From the NCBI RefSeq assembly GCF_029689925.1, contig NZ_CP121445.1, positions 6,196,501 to 6,260,500 of the forward strand: a DNA stretch of 64,000 nt. The letters are read 5' to 3'. The notes under the pieces are model-generated. The model had not been told where the DNA came from. It searched no databases and saw only the letters and a program-made list of their open reading frames with translations. Positions within the stretch are counted from its first letter, which is position 1. Each line of letters begins with the position of its first letter. Source of the DNA: Anaerocolumna sp. AGMB13025 (GTDB lineage Bacteria > Bacillota > Clostridia > Lachnospirales > Lachnospiraceae). Positions 35,284-44,574 of the stretch are shown piece by piece. The translations under genes were made by a program, and so were the position numbers.

Positions 35284-37224
35284 ATGATTGAAAAAACAAT
35301 AAAAGCCTTAGAATTTGATACAATACTAAACATGTTAAGCGAAAACGCATTTTCTGAAAAAGCCAGGTTAAAGCTTTTAAACTTAAGACCTTACCTGTCC
35401 TTAACCGAGGTAAATGCGAAAATGAAAGAAACCACAGAAGCCAGAAAGATTCTTGACAGTATGGGCACACCGCCCCTGCCGTCAATGAAGGATATGGAAA
35501 CCCTACTGGAACTAACGGAAAAAGGTTCCATGCTCCTGCCGGAACAGTTAAGCCTTACCGCACAATTTATTACGGCTTGTGTAAGGGTTAAGAATTATCT
35601 GAAAAAATCAGAATTCCTTGGAGTGGATATTGCCTATTATGGCAACTCCTTACAAGACCTTGACCCACTGCTAAAAGAAATCAATCTGGCAATACGGGGT
35701 AACAGAGTGGAGGATTCCGCTTCTACGGAACTAAAGAATGTCCGTCGCAAACAAGAGCAAGTGAATGCAGAAATCAAATCAAAACTGGAGGGTCTGCTTC
35801 GAAGTAAAAAGGAATGGTTTACGGAAGGTTTCATTTCCACCAGAAACGGTCATCTGGTTCTGCCGGTCAAAAAGGAACATAAAAACCAGGTTAGCGGCTC
35901 TACCCTTGATATCTCTTCCACCGGCTCCACTTACTTTATCGTACCAAATGCGGTTTTAAAACTGGAAGAGGAACTATCCCTTCTTAAAATCCGGGAAGAG
36001 AATGAGGAACGTATCATACTGTATACTTTAACAGCACTGGTTCATGACAATATGATGTCCTTTCAGATAAATATGGAGGGCTTAGAAACCCTTGATTTTA
36101 TTTTTGCGAAAGCGAAACTGAGTATCGATATGAAAGCTGTCCCTGCCGTTATGAATACGAATCGTTATATAAACCTAATCAATGGCAGACATCCCCTGTT
36201 AAAACCAGCCGATTGTGTACCCCTTAACTTTACCCTGGGAAATGAAACCCAGGGGGTTATTATCACCGGTCCCAATACCGGCGGTAAAACCGTAGCCCTA
36301 AAAACCGTTGGTCTTTTGTCCCTTATGGCCCAGTGCGGTCTTCATATTCCCTGTGAATCCGGGGAATTATGTTTAAACAACCTGATTTTGTGTGATATTG
36401 GCGATGGACAGAGCATTACGGAAAATCTCTCTACTTTTTCCGCCCATATTACCAATATCATTGAAATATTGAGCCATACCAGCAAAGAAAGCCTTGTTTT
36501 ACTAGATGAATTAGGCTCCGGCACTGACCCGGCAGAAGGCATGGGCATCGCCATTGCAATCCTGGAAGAACTAAGGACCAAAGAGTGCCTTTTCCTTGCC
36601 ACCACTCATTATCCGGAAGTAAAGGAATATGCCGATCTAACGGCAGGGTTACTCAATGCGAAAATGGCCTTTGACAGAGAAAGTTTAAAACCTTTATACC
36701 GTCTGGAAATCGGAGAAGCCGGAGAAAGCTGCGCGTTATATATTGCCAAACGGCTGGGGCTGCCAAAGAGGATGCTTGACCGAGCCTATCAGGAAGCTTA
36801 TTTAAAATCCTACAGCGAAATGAAACAAACCCTGCCTGACAGCTCCTTCTTAGAGGATGCTAAGGAGGATACGGTTTCCGTAATTACAGAGCATATAAGA
36901 AAAGAAAAGAAGGAAAAACCGGTAAATACAAGAAGTATGCGGTTTCAGATTGGGGACAGCGTGGTCGTGTACCCTCAGAAAAAAATAGGTATTGTTTATG
37001 AAACAGCCAATGAAATGGGTGAAGTAGGTGTTCAGCTTCAGAAACACAAGCTGCACATTAATCATAAAAGGCTTCAGTTAAAAGCTTCTGCAAAGGATAT
37101 GTATCCGGAAAACTATGATTTCTCCATTATATTTGATACAGTGGAAAACCGAAAAGCAAGACATAAAATGGAGAAAGGGTATCAGCCGGATCTTGAAGTC
37201 AGCTATGACAAGGAAGATCTATGA
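35284..37224 (+). CDS. MutS2-like ATPase lacking the Smr domain
   Basis: About 646 residues, starting MIEKTIKALEFDTIL (ATG 35284; an in-frame ATG at 35272 is possible). MutS2 core and clamp (about 1-320), then the ATPase: Walker A TGPNTGGKT, the LCDIGDGQSITENLSTFSAH segment, Walker B LVLLDELGSGTDP. A KOW-like beta domain (FQIGDSVVVYPQKKIGIV) follows near residue 560, but the C-terminal Smr nuclease domain of standard MutS2 (~785 residues) is absent. MutS2 splits collided ribosomes and aids their rescue, so an Smr-less form behind an antibiotic-type leader may be a ribosome-protection factor. That link is inference. No classical ribosome site is visible. Confidence 0.85.
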   Translation: MIEKTIKALEFDTILNMLSENAFSEKARLKLLNLRPYLSLTEVNAKMKETTEARKILDSMGTPPLPSMKDMETLLELTEKGSMLLPEQLSLTAQFITACVRVKNYLKKSEFLGVDIAYYGNSLQDLDPLLKEINLAIRGNRVEDSASTELKNVRRKQEQVNAEIKSKLEGLLRSKKEWFTEGFISTRNGHLVLPVKKEHKNQVSGSTLDISSTGSTYFIVPNAVLKLEEELSLLKIREENEERIILYTLTALVHDNMMSFQINMEGLETLDFIFAKAKLSIDMKAVPAVMNTNRYINLINGRHPLLKPADCVPLNFTLGNETQGVIITGPNTGGKTVALKTVGLLSLMAQCGLHIPCESGELCLNNLILCDIGDGQSITENLSTFSAHITNIIEILSHTSKESLVLLDELGSGTDPAEGMGIAIAILEELRTKECLFLATTHYPEVKEYADLTAGLLNAKMAFDRESLKPLYRLEIGEAGESCALYIAKRLGLPKRMLDRAYQEAYLKSYSEMKQTLPDSSFLEDAKEDTVSVITEHIRKEKKEKPVNTRSMRFQIGDSVVVYPQKKIGIVYETANEMGEVGVQLQKHKLHINHKRLQLKASAKDMYPENYDFSIIFDTVENRKARHKMEKGYQPDLEVSYDKEDL

Positions 37225-37347
37225 CAAATCACACAGCTACTTTTTGGATTTTCCTGGTAATTTAAAACAATACAAGGATAATACAGGGTCATTATTGCCT
37301 TCCAGGAATATATTAATTCTGTAGAAGTATGTATATAAGGGGTCAAC

Positions 37348-37761
37348 ATGAATCATGATGATATGTCCTTTGCTCCTGATAATATCCATTATATGAATGA
37401 GGATTTTGTTATGACAATTCAGGACTGTGAAGCCGTCTGTGAACACATGAGCCATCATATTATGAGAATGCGTATGGAGGACCGGGTTTCCCAGGCGATC
37501 TTACTTAGAGAATGCGCGGATATCTGTGGTCTTACCGCCAAATTTGCAGCTCGCGAAGCCATCTATGCCAGACATTTGGCTGCTCTGTGCGCAGACATAT
37601 GCCAGGCCTGCGGAACGGAATGCTTAAGCCATTCAGATGATATGTCACAGCAATGCGGTACGATTTGCTTAAACTGTGCCAAACATTGCAGAGCTTTTGC
37701 TGCTATCGGCATGCCGGGCATGAAACGGCAAAGAGAGAACAATATGGATTGCACACATTAA
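37348..37761 (+). CDS. Four-helix-bundle copper-binding protein (Csp/DUF326-like)
   Basis: A 137-residue Cys/His/Met-rich helical protein: CEAVCEHMSHH, ECADICGLTAKF, CADICQACGTEC, CGTICLNCAKHC. This Cys-x3-Cys pattern is that of Csp copper-storage proteins, which hold many Cu(I) ions inside a four-helix bundle. No signal peptide, so cytosolic. ATG 37348 is preceded by AAGGGG. Its neighbours (CopA, LDCC protein, two-component system) support a copper role. A terminator follows. Confidence 0.82.
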   Translation: MNHDDMSFAPDNIHYMNEDFVMTIQDCEAVCEHMSHHIMRMRMEDRVSQAILLRECADICGLTAKFAAREAIYARHLAALCADICQACGTECLSHSDDMSQQCGTICLNCAKHCRAFAAIGMPGMKRQRENNMDCTH

Positions 37762-37791
37762 GTACCAAGCCTAATATGAGCAGAATTCAAT

Positions 37792-37840
37792 AAAGGAACC
37801 AGTGGGAGATAATCTTAGTTTTCCCTGCTGGTTCCTTTAA
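37792..37840 (+). terminator. Terminator of the Csp-like gene
   Basis: AAAGGAACCAG / CTGGTTCCTTT with a 25-base loop. The right arm is itself the first unit of the tandem repeat that follows. Confidence 0.7.
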
Positions 37841-37904
37841 CGATCTGCTGATTCCTTTAACAATCTGCTGGTTCCTTTATCATTCTGCTGCTTTCTTTAA
37901 CAAT
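37825..37904 (+). repeat. Four 20-bp tandem repeats (CTGCTGGTTCCTTTAACNAT)
   Basis: Units at 37825, 37845, 37865 and 37885 with one to four changes each. They derive from the right arm of the terminator stem, so the array can offer alternative terminator arms. Confidence 0.8.
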
Positions 37905-37984
37905 CTCCTTCTTATCTGTTACCAGTGTTTATCCCCATTCGCAGTATTAAAACAACCAATGACATACACCGGTATCACCCTGGT

Positions 37985-39388
37985 TTAGGATACTTTTTGT
38001 GGCAGTTTAATCATAACCTCTGTTCCTTTACCATATTCACTGCTTACCGTAATGTCTCCTTCATGGGCTTCAATGATAGCCTTGGTAATGGTAAGTCCGA
38101 CTCCTACTCCGCCGGTATGCCGGTTCCTGGATTTATCCGCCCGGTAGAAACGTTCAAATATGTTAGGCAAATCGGCTTCTGAAATTCCAATGCCGGTATC
38201 TTTTATCCGAAGCAATACCTCCTCTTCACCTTTTTTCGCTTCGAGAGTGATAGAACCGTGCGCTTCGGAATATTTCACTGCATTGGAGATAAGATTATTG
38301 AGTACCTGGCTCATCTTATCCGGATCGGCCAAAAGCATTACCGGTTCCTTTGTATAGTTAACCTGGAGGTATTTTTGCATAAAGTCATTTTCGTAATTGT
38401 TAACAAGTCTCTGAATCAGTTTTGATACATCAAACTCTTCCTTGTGCAGAATTACGTTTTCATTCTCAACTCCGGACAATTCTTCTATGCTTCCAATTAA
38501 CTTCTTTATTCGGATAATTTCTTCATAGCAGCTGTTAAGTCTGTCTTTATCCATTGCCCAGATGCCGTCAATCATGGCTTCCATATGCCCCTGGACAGAA
38601 GTTAAGGGCGTCCTTAGTTCATGAGCCACATCCTGGGTAAGCTGCTTTCTTAGTTTATCTTTCTGTTCCAGCGCATCGGATAAGCCGTTTATGGTATCAC
38701 TCAGGACTTCTATTTCCCGGGTGTGGGTTTCATCTTCAAGCCGTTCCTTATAGTTGCCCTCTGAAAGGGAAGAAGCCTTTGTAGCTATTTTCTTTAGTGG
38801 TCTGCTTATCCGTACCGACATATATATGCCCAGGGCAAACGCAATAACCAGGGAACAGATTCCTGTGAATAGAAACAGGGAGTTCAACGCTTTTATAAAA
38901 ATCAATTCTTCATCATTAAAATAATAAGGACCAACATAGCCGGTGGTCAAGGTACCAATCTGTCCCTGATCCATAACAATGGGATAGGTTTTTTCAACAT
39001 ATTCTCCATTCCACTTATCGGAATAGCTATACATATTCGCCCGCATATCCATAATCATAGCCTGGCATAATCCGTTGTTGTGTTCATAAGCGGACCAGAC
39101 CGTTTGCTTTTTGTTATCTTTCACCACGATAATCATGCCGTTTTGCAGAGCATTCATACCGATTATTTCAAGATATCCGGAATTCCAGTCCTTTTCTTCC
39201 TGGTACTTCATTGTTATTAAATCAATAAGTTCGGCAGTCTGCTTTTCCTGCCGGTGAATCACATAATTTTCAAATTGTCTTTTTAGACCCATATTAGCTG
39301 CCAGTGTTGTAAGCCCTACCACCACTGCTACAATAAAAATATACGAAAGGGTTAATTTACTTCGTATGGAAAGTCTCAGCCTACTCAC
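37985..39388 (-). CDS. Sensor histidine kinase
   Basis: A 467-residue kinase: membrane segment ~12-33, an extracellular sensor loop of about 130 residues, membrane segment ~163-187, HAMP, HisKA with DVAHELRTPLTS (phospho-His), and HATPase with N box NLISNAVKYS, DTGIGI, FERFYR and GVGVGLTI. Its 5' end overlaps the response regulator by eight bases. Together with the LDCC protein and copper genes nearby it may sense metal or envelope stress; the loop itself gives no clear ligand motif. Confidence 0.88.
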   Translation of the reverse strand: MSRLRLSIRSKLTLSYIFIVAVVVGLTTLAANMGLKRQFENYVIHRQEKQTAELIDLITMKYQEEKDWNSGYLEIIGMNALQNGMIIVVKDNKKQTVWSAYEHNNGLCQAMIMDMRANMYSYSDKWNGEYVEKTYPIVMDQGQIGTLTTGYVGPYYFNDEELIFIKALNSLFLFTGICSLVIAFALGIYMSVRISRPLKKIATKASSLSEGNYKERLEDETHTREIEVLSDTINGLSDALEQKDKLRKQLTQDVAHELRTPLTSVQGHMEAMIDGIWAMDKDRLNSCYEEIIRIKKLIGSIEELSGVENENVILHKEEFDVSKLIQRLVNNYENDFMQKYLQVNYTKEPVMLLADPDKMSQVLNNLISNAVKYSEAHGSITLEAKKGEEEVLLRIKDTGIGISEADLPNIFERFYRADKSRNRHTGGVGVGLTITKAIIEAHEGDITVSSEYGKGTEVMIKLPQKVS

Positions 39389-40145
39389 CTCCGAAACGGT
39401 AACCGATTCCCCGGATAGTTATAATATAAGTACAGTCCTTTGGGTTATCCTCTATTTTGGCACGAAGATTCTTAACATGGGAATCTATCGTTCTGTCATA
39501 ACCGTCATAATCACCATCAAAAGCCACCTGAATCAGTTCTTCTCTGGTAAATACTTTATTGGGACGCTTTGCCAGGGTAGTTAGGATTTTATATTCACTT
39601 GGAGTTAAACAGGTAACGGTTCCCGACTTCTTAACCGTATAATTTAACATATTAATAGTCAGGTCTCCCTGGTTAAAAGATAAGAATTCGGAATCGCTTT
39701 CTTTAGCCCCGTGGGATACGACCTCCGAGGCTCTGCCAGGTAAGTTTTTAGAAGTCTCCTGGGATGTAGGGGTATCCATCCGGCGGAATAAGGCATTGAC
39801 CCTTGCTATCATCTGTCTGGGACTAAAGGGTTTGACTATATAATCATCGGCTCCCATATCCAAACCGTCAATGATATTTTCATCACTGCTCTTGGCAGTC
39901 AGCATAATAATTAGTACACCGGAGTTTTTGCGGATTTCTTTGCAGACTTCTTCCCCGGAAATATCCGGAAGCATTAAATCCAGCAGAATTAAATCAATTT
40001 TCTGACGTTTAAAGATTTCAAGTCCTTCCAGGCCCGTAGATGCTTTATATACTTCATACCCGCTGTTTAACAGGTAGGATTCTATGAATTCAACTATCTT
40101 TTCCTCATCCTCCACCACAAGGATCCGCTTCGTATCCGTTCCCAC
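39381..40145 (-). CDS. OmpR-family response regulator
   Basis: A 254-residue protein with a GTG start at 40145 placed by GAGGTG six bases upstream. Receiver domain with acidic pocket VVEDE, phospho-Asp in LILLDLMLP, Thr in MLTAKSS and Lys in VKPFS; then an unusually long linker (~125-160, TPTSQETSKNLPGRASEVV) and a winged helix (GDLTINMLNYTV...VFTREELIQVAF...IRGIGYRF). Paired with the kinase downstream; four bases after the LDCC gene. Confidence 0.9.
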   Translation of the reverse strand: MGTDTKRILVVEDEEKIVEFIESYLLNSGYEVYKASTGLEGLEIFKRQKIDLILLDLMLPDISGEEVCKEIRKNSGVLIIMLTAKSSDENIIDGLDMGADDYIVKPFSPRQMIARVNALFRRMDTPTSQETSKNLPGRASEVVSHGAKESDSEFLSFNQGDLTINMLNYTVKKSGTVTCLTPSEYKILTTLAKRPNKVFTREELIQVAFDGDYDGYDRTIDSHVKNLRAKIEDNPKDCTYIITIRGIGYRFGGE

Positions 40146-40149
40146 AAGT

Positions 40150-40272
40150 TCACCTCTTTTTCGTACTGTTTAATTTACAACAGTCCATTCTCTCTTTCCC
40201 GTATAATTCTTCATTTTCTTTTGCCATTTGAAGCAGAAAATTGTGAATCGCTTTTTTTATTTTTTTAAACAT
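40150..40272 (-). CDS. LDCC-motif putative metal-binding protein (40 aa)
   Basis: A 40-codon gene: MFKKIKKAIHNFLLQMAKEN, then EELYGKERMDCCKLNSTKKR. The ATG at 40272 follows TAGGAGG at seven bases. The amphipathic N-terminus, (F/Y)G..R and (L/M)DCC.LN match the small 'LDCC motif' family; here the Leu is Met. It lies four bases before the response regulator start, so it is the first gene of that operon. Probable Cu/Zn-type binding through the CC pair. Confidence 0.8.
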   Translation of the reverse strand: MFKKIKKAIHNFLLQMAKENEELYGKERMDCCKLNSTKKR

Positions 40273-40302
40273 AGTGTATCCTCCTATTATGTTTAACTTT
40301 AT

Positions 40303-40394
40303 GATTCGAGTGTCAAAAGTCTCTCAACGTATATTTTATCAATACCAGTATATATATATTCGATGCGCAAAATTGACCTTTCGGCACTCGAATC
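40303..40394. promoter_or_regulatory. Widely spaced perfect inverted repeat upstream of the LDCC operon
   Basis: GATTCGAGTG (40303-40312) and CACTCGAATC (40385-40394), 72 bases apart, in the gap between the lipoprotein gene end and the LDCC gene start. It could be two binding sites for a dimeric regulator (such as the response regulator) or a long RNA foldback. Confidence 0.5.
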
Positions 40395-40567
40395 ACTTTA
40401 TAAAACTTCACATCAGTGCCTGATAATTTCCTATCCATTAAAAATTCAAGTTAAATTAGTTAACCCAGCTACAGGAAAAGCATCCCCTGCAAAACCCGGT
40501 ATCTACATATACTTTACTGAACTTAAGTATACTACAGAATCCCCGGTTTCACAACGGATGCAGCCTG

Positions 40568-41251
40568 TTATTTCAAATCAAAAGGTTTTAGAAGTTTTTC
40601 TACCTCTACCATTTTACCCTTACCATTATCCACCTTTACGGTGCCAAATACCCACCCTTCCACTTTGGCAGGATCCACACCGGCCTCCAAAAAGGGCTGT
40701 GGATTTAATACAAATACCATATCTTTATCATTTTTATCCATATCCTTGGCCCATTCGAACATGTTTCCATCACCAAGTGCTATGCCGTAATGACCAAGCT
40801 GGGCATGGTACCCTATTACTTTCCGGTTGGTATCTACAAGCTGTCTAAAGGTATCCACCACGGTAGCTTCTCCCGAATAGGTAAATTCCTCCTGCCCAAA
40901 CTCATAAGGCATTCTTATCTTACCTGCTCCTGAATCATATACATACTGATTGACTGGAAGTTTCGTAACCTCCAGACCTGCATTGATAAAAGGCGCCGCA
41001 TCAAATTCCACTATGGCATCCGGTTCATCACTGCTAAAATCTTTACTAAGTTCCAAGGTTTCACCAGTTGGCGAAACGATAACCCAGGAATTCTTGCTTT
41101 CATCAAAGGTCACTTTGTCCCCTAGTTTATTTACTAAAGTATCAAAGGATGTTACGGCTGATTTACCTACTACGTCGACCTGGTCACAAGCAGAGAGCAC
41201 TCCGGCAAGGGTCAGCACGGTCATAACTATGGCTATTTTTCTTCTAAACAT
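40568..41251 (-). CDS. Lipoprotein of the copA operon
   Basis: A 227-residue protein with an N-terminal signal peptide and lipobox (LAGVLSAC, Cys ~22), so anchored on the outer face of the membrane. The start ATG at 41251, behind GGGAG, is 17 bp after the copA stop. The body is acidic and beta-rich (KLGDKVTFDESKNSWVIVSP, FDAAPFINAGLEVTKLP, VEGWVFGTVKVDNGKG). No metal motif such as MxxM or HxH stands out. Likely assists CopA or metal handling; family unknown. Confidence 0.72.
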   Translation of the reverse strand: MFRRKIAIVMTVLTLAGVLSACDQVDVVGKSAVTSFDTLVNKLGDKVTFDESKNSWVIVSPTGETLELSKDFSSDEPDAIVEFDAAPFINAGLEVTKLPVNQYVYDSGAGKIRMPYEFGQEEFTYSGEATVVDTFRQLVDTNRKVIGYHAQLGHYGIALGDGNMFEWAKDMDKNDKDMVFVLNPQPFLEAGVDPAKVEGWVFGTVKVDNGKGKMVEVEKLLKPFDLK

Positions 41252-41268
41252 TATTTTCTCCCTTACAT

Positions 41269-43740
41269 CTAAACAGTTTTATATGGTTTAAATCTCTTAA
41301 GTCTTAAGGCATTGGATAATACGGAAACAGAGCTTAAGGACATGGCTGCTGCTGCCAGAATCGGATTTAGTTTGGGACCTCCAAAGGCAAAGAGAATGCC
41401 TGCTGCTACCGGAATTCCTGCAATATTGTAAGCAAAAGCCCAGAACAGATTCTGCCTGATATTGCGGATGGTGCTCTTGCTTAACTGGATGGCAGTAGGA
41501 ACATCCATTAAATCGCTTCTCATTAATACAATATCGGCTGATTCCATGGCCACATCCGTACCGGAACCAATGGCAATACCAATATCAGCCTGGGCAAGAG
41601 CCGGTGCATCGTTAATACCGTCACCGACCATGGCAACTTTTTTACCTTCTGCCTGAAGTTTCTTTACTTCATTGGCTTTATCCTCCGGTAATACTTCCGC
41701 TAATACCCGGTCTATCCCTACCTCTTTCGCAATAGCCTCCGCCGTTCTCTTATTATCACCGGTAATCATGGCAACTTCTATACCCATCTGGTGTAATTTT
41801 TTAATCGCACCTGCGCTGCTTGCCTTAACGATATCTGCAACTGCAATGATACCTGCAAGCTCACTGCCAAAGGATATATACATCGGCGTTTTACCTTCGC
41901 TTGCCAGTCGGTCTGATTCCGTTTCAAGACTGGTTAAATCAACTTCTTTATTCAGCATTAATTTGCGGTTGCCTAAATAGATAAGTCTGCCGTCTAATTC
42001 TACTTCTATTCCATGACCCGGTATATTGGTAAACCGGTCAAGTTTTATGATGTCCAGATGTTCCTTTTCCGCTCCTCTTACAATTGCTTCCCCTAAAGGA
42101 TGTTCCGATCCTTTTTCCGCAGAGGCAGCTAGCTGTAAGAGCTTTTCTTTCTGGATAATTCCCGTCGTTATGATATCCGTGACCTCAGGTCTTCCTTCCG
42201 TAATGGTACCCGTCTTATCTAATACGATCGTCTGTATCTTATGGGTGCTCTCTAAGGCTTCCCCGCCTTTTATCAGTACTCCGTTCTCCGCACCTTTACC
42301 GGTACCAACCATGATTGCGGTAGGGGTTGCAAGTCCCAAAGCACAGGGGCAGGCTATCACTAATACTGATATGAATATGGTAAGGGCAAATACTTCTCCC
42401 TGACCGCTGATATACCAGGCAAGGGCTGAGAGAATTGCAATTGCAAATACGATAGGCACGAAATAGCCGGATACGATATCCGCCATCTGTGCAATCGGTG
42501 CTTTTGAGCCCTGGGCATCCTCCACCAGTTTTACGATCTGGGCAAGGGCCGTATCGCTGCCGACTTTGGTAGCTCTGAACTTAATAAGTCCGTTTTTATT
42601 GATACTTGCTCCGATGACCTTATCACCGATTTTCTTTTCCACCGGAATACTCTCCCCGGTAAGCATCGATTCATCCACCGAAGAGGAACCTTCTAACACT
42701 TCTCCGTCAACCGGAATCTTTTCACCGGGTTTCACTAACAGAATATCCCCTGCTTCCACTTCTTCAATGGGCATTTCCATCTCTTTACCGTCTTTAATTA
42801 CGATAGCAGTCTTTGGTGCAAGACCCATCAGTTTTTTAATGGCTTCGGAGGTCTTGCCTTTTGACACTGCCTCTAGTGACTTTCCTAATAGAATCAGTGT
42901 TATAATTACACCTGCAGTTTCAAAATACAAATCCTCTACATGTCCAAACTCTCCCGAAGCAATCCGGAAAACAGAATAAATACTATATAAAACTGCCGCA
43001 GTGGTTCCCATGGCAATTAAAGAATCCATATTAGGGCTTCTCCTGATGATTGCACGAAAACCAACGGAATAAAACTTATTGCCGGCTATCAGCACCGGTA
43101 TTACAAGGAATAATTCCACTAAGGCATACACCAAAGGGTATTGCATGGGATCAAGACCTCCGGGGAACGGAAGGTTGACAAAGGATATCATAGGCACCAT
43201 GGCAATGTATAACAAGGGTACTGAGAAAATGGCTGATACAATGAATTTTGTCCAAAGGGTTTTAATTTCCTTTTGCTTACGAATGCGGTCTTCATCGGTT
43301 TTATTCCCTATTTGGGCATCCAGAGCTTTATAACCGGCTTTTGCAATGGCGTCCTTTATCTCTGACAACCTGATTTTCTGGGGATCATACTTAAGGGTTG
43401 CTTTCTCCGTAGCGAAATTAACCGCACCGCTTTCTACACCGTCTAATTTACTTACGGCTTTCTCTATGGTTCTTGCACAGGCTGCACAGGTCATACCGGA
43501 AATACCAAGGGTTATTTCCTTCGCCCCCGTTTCGTCTAAAGCATGATAACCTGCCTTTTCTACTGCAGACTTAATTCGTTCTTTATCTACTTTGGTATCA
43601 TCGTATTCCAGATGCAGTTTTTCTGTGGCAAAATTTACATTGGCCGTAGTGATTCCCTCTAATTTCCCCACTGCTTTTTCAACGGCCTTGGCACAGGCTG
43701 CACAGGTCATGCCTGTTATTTTAAGTTGTTCCGTTTTCAT
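41269..43740 (-). CDS. copA: Copper-exporting P-type ATPase
   Basis: An 823-residue P1B-type ATPase with two N-terminal heavy-metal domains (GMTCAAC at about 10-16 and 82-88), the membrane CPC motif in VIACPCALGLATPT, phosphorylation motif DKTGT, SEHPLGEAI in the nucleotide domain, GDGINDAPAL, and C-terminal membrane Asn/Tyr and Met/Ser signatures (AFAYNIAGIP, AAAAMSLSSVSV). Exports Cu(I). The start follows AGGAGG. Usual regulators (CsoR, CopY) were not seen; the nearby two-component system may serve instead. Confidence 0.95.
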   Translation of the reverse strand: MKTEQLKITGMTCAACAKAVEKAVGKLEGITTANVNFATEKLHLEYDDTKVDKERIKSAVEKAGYHALDETGAKEITLGISGMTCAACARTIEKAVSKLDGVESGAVNFATEKATLKYDPQKIRLSEIKDAIAKAGYKALDAQIGNKTDEDRIRKQKEIKTLWTKFIVSAIFSVPLLYIAMVPMISFVNLPFPGGLDPMQYPLVYALVELFLVIPVLIAGNKFYSVGFRAIIRRSPNMDSLIAMGTTAAVLYSIYSVFRIASGEFGHVEDLYFETAGVIITLILLGKSLEAVSKGKTSEAIKKLMGLAPKTAIVIKDGKEMEMPIEEVEAGDILLVKPGEKIPVDGEVLEGSSSVDESMLTGESIPVEKKIGDKVIGASINKNGLIKFRATKVGSDTALAQIVKLVEDAQGSKAPIAQMADIVSGYFVPIVFAIAILSALAWYISGQGEVFALTIFISVLVIACPCALGLATPTAIMVGTGKGAENGVLIKGGEALESTHKIQTIVLDKTGTITEGRPEVTDIITTGIIQKEKLLQLAASAEKGSEHPLGEAIVRGAEKEHLDIIKLDRFTNIPGHGIEVELDGRLIYLGNRKLMLNKEVDLTSLETESDRLASEGKTPMYISFGSELAGIIAVADIVKASSAGAIKKLHQMGIEVAMITGDNKRTAEAIAKEVGIDRVLAEVLPEDKANEVKKLQAEGKKVAMVGDGINDAPALAQADIGIAIGSGTDVAMESADIVLMRSDLMDVPTAIQLSKSTIRNIRQNLFWAFAYNIAGIPVAAGILFAFGGPKLNPILAAAAMSLSSVSVLSNALRLKRFKPYKTV

Positions 43741-43762
43741 TCTTTTACTTAACCTCCTAATC

Positions 43763-43843
43763 TTATTCCAGTTCTTTCTGTTCCTCTTTACAGCAAACTT
43801 TCTGTTTTTCTTCCTGAAACATGCGAAATCTCATGATACCCAT
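43763..43843 (-). CDS. Possible 26-aa CC-containing mini-protein upstream of copA
   Basis: ATG 43843 opens a 26-codon frame (MGIMRFRMFQEEKQKVCCKE, then EQKELE) ending 22 bases before copA. It has a vicinal Cys pair like the LDCC protein nearby, which supports a metal-related role or a Cys-based leader peptide for copA. No clear ribosome site is present, so expression is uncertain. Confidence 0.4.
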   Translation of the reverse strand: MGIMRFRMFQEEKQKVCCKEEQKELE

Positions 43844-44229
43844 ATGACCGGACAAATCCGGGAAGATAAGGAAGCAAATACCTCATTAGCTTCCGATGTT
43901 TGCTCTATATTAAAAGCGGCAGAACAGTTATTTATAATAAGCGGCAGTAAACAGCCGATACATTTAATTTCCTCCTATCCTATTGGAATACTAATTTGTT
44001 ATTTAAAATAGTAGCAGAGGTTTATGGAGTTTTTATGGATATTAACTGATATATTTTATCACTATACTATATTCTATTATATTTGGTAATTTTTCAAAAA
44101 AAATACCTGCTGTCCTTACTGAAATCTTCATTCCCGGGCATATAATGAAAAAATCCTTTTTTTCCATATAGTACCCTGTCTGCCTGATAATAACAGGCTT
44201 GTCCTGATGACAGAATGAATTGTTGTATG

Positions 44230-44328
44230 TTAGAAGAAAGCCTGTAAAAATTCATCCGTCAGACTCACCCCATATTTACTTGCAATTGAATATAGATCAT
44301 CTCCCGGTTGAACCACATAAATTTCCAT
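44230..44328 (-). pseudogene. LysM-domain gene fragment
   Basis: The minus strand encodes MEIYVVQPGDDLYSIASKYG, then VSLTDEFLQAFF and a stop. The first 25 residues are a typical LysM start (VVQPGDxLYSIA.KYGVS) as in spore-cortex LysM/glycosyl hydrolase proteins; the rest of the gene is missing. The remainder of 43844-44574 shows no further gene. Confidence 0.7.
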
Positions 44329-44574
44329 ATATATACCTGTAATTTATTCTTATTATTAATATATGACCTAACACGTATCTATAATATATTTATAAAGTTG
44401 ATTCCAGTGCCAAAACATCTCTTCGATCTTTGTGTGAAATCTAATCTAATTTTAATTTACTAGTGAAAGAAATTATAGTACAATAAATTACCAAAGTATA
44501 AAGCTGTAAAGAATTGAAAAAAATAGAAATAAAGATACCCGCTAATGCGGAAGATATGAAAGAGGTGTTATTAA

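Noticed and set aside
37829..37904. CRISPR array
   Set aside because: Direct repeats of 20 bp are contiguous, without spacers; it is a minisatellite.
41462..43546. Several rightward ORFs inside copA
   Set aside because: Antisense shadows of a long, clearly coding P-type ATPase.
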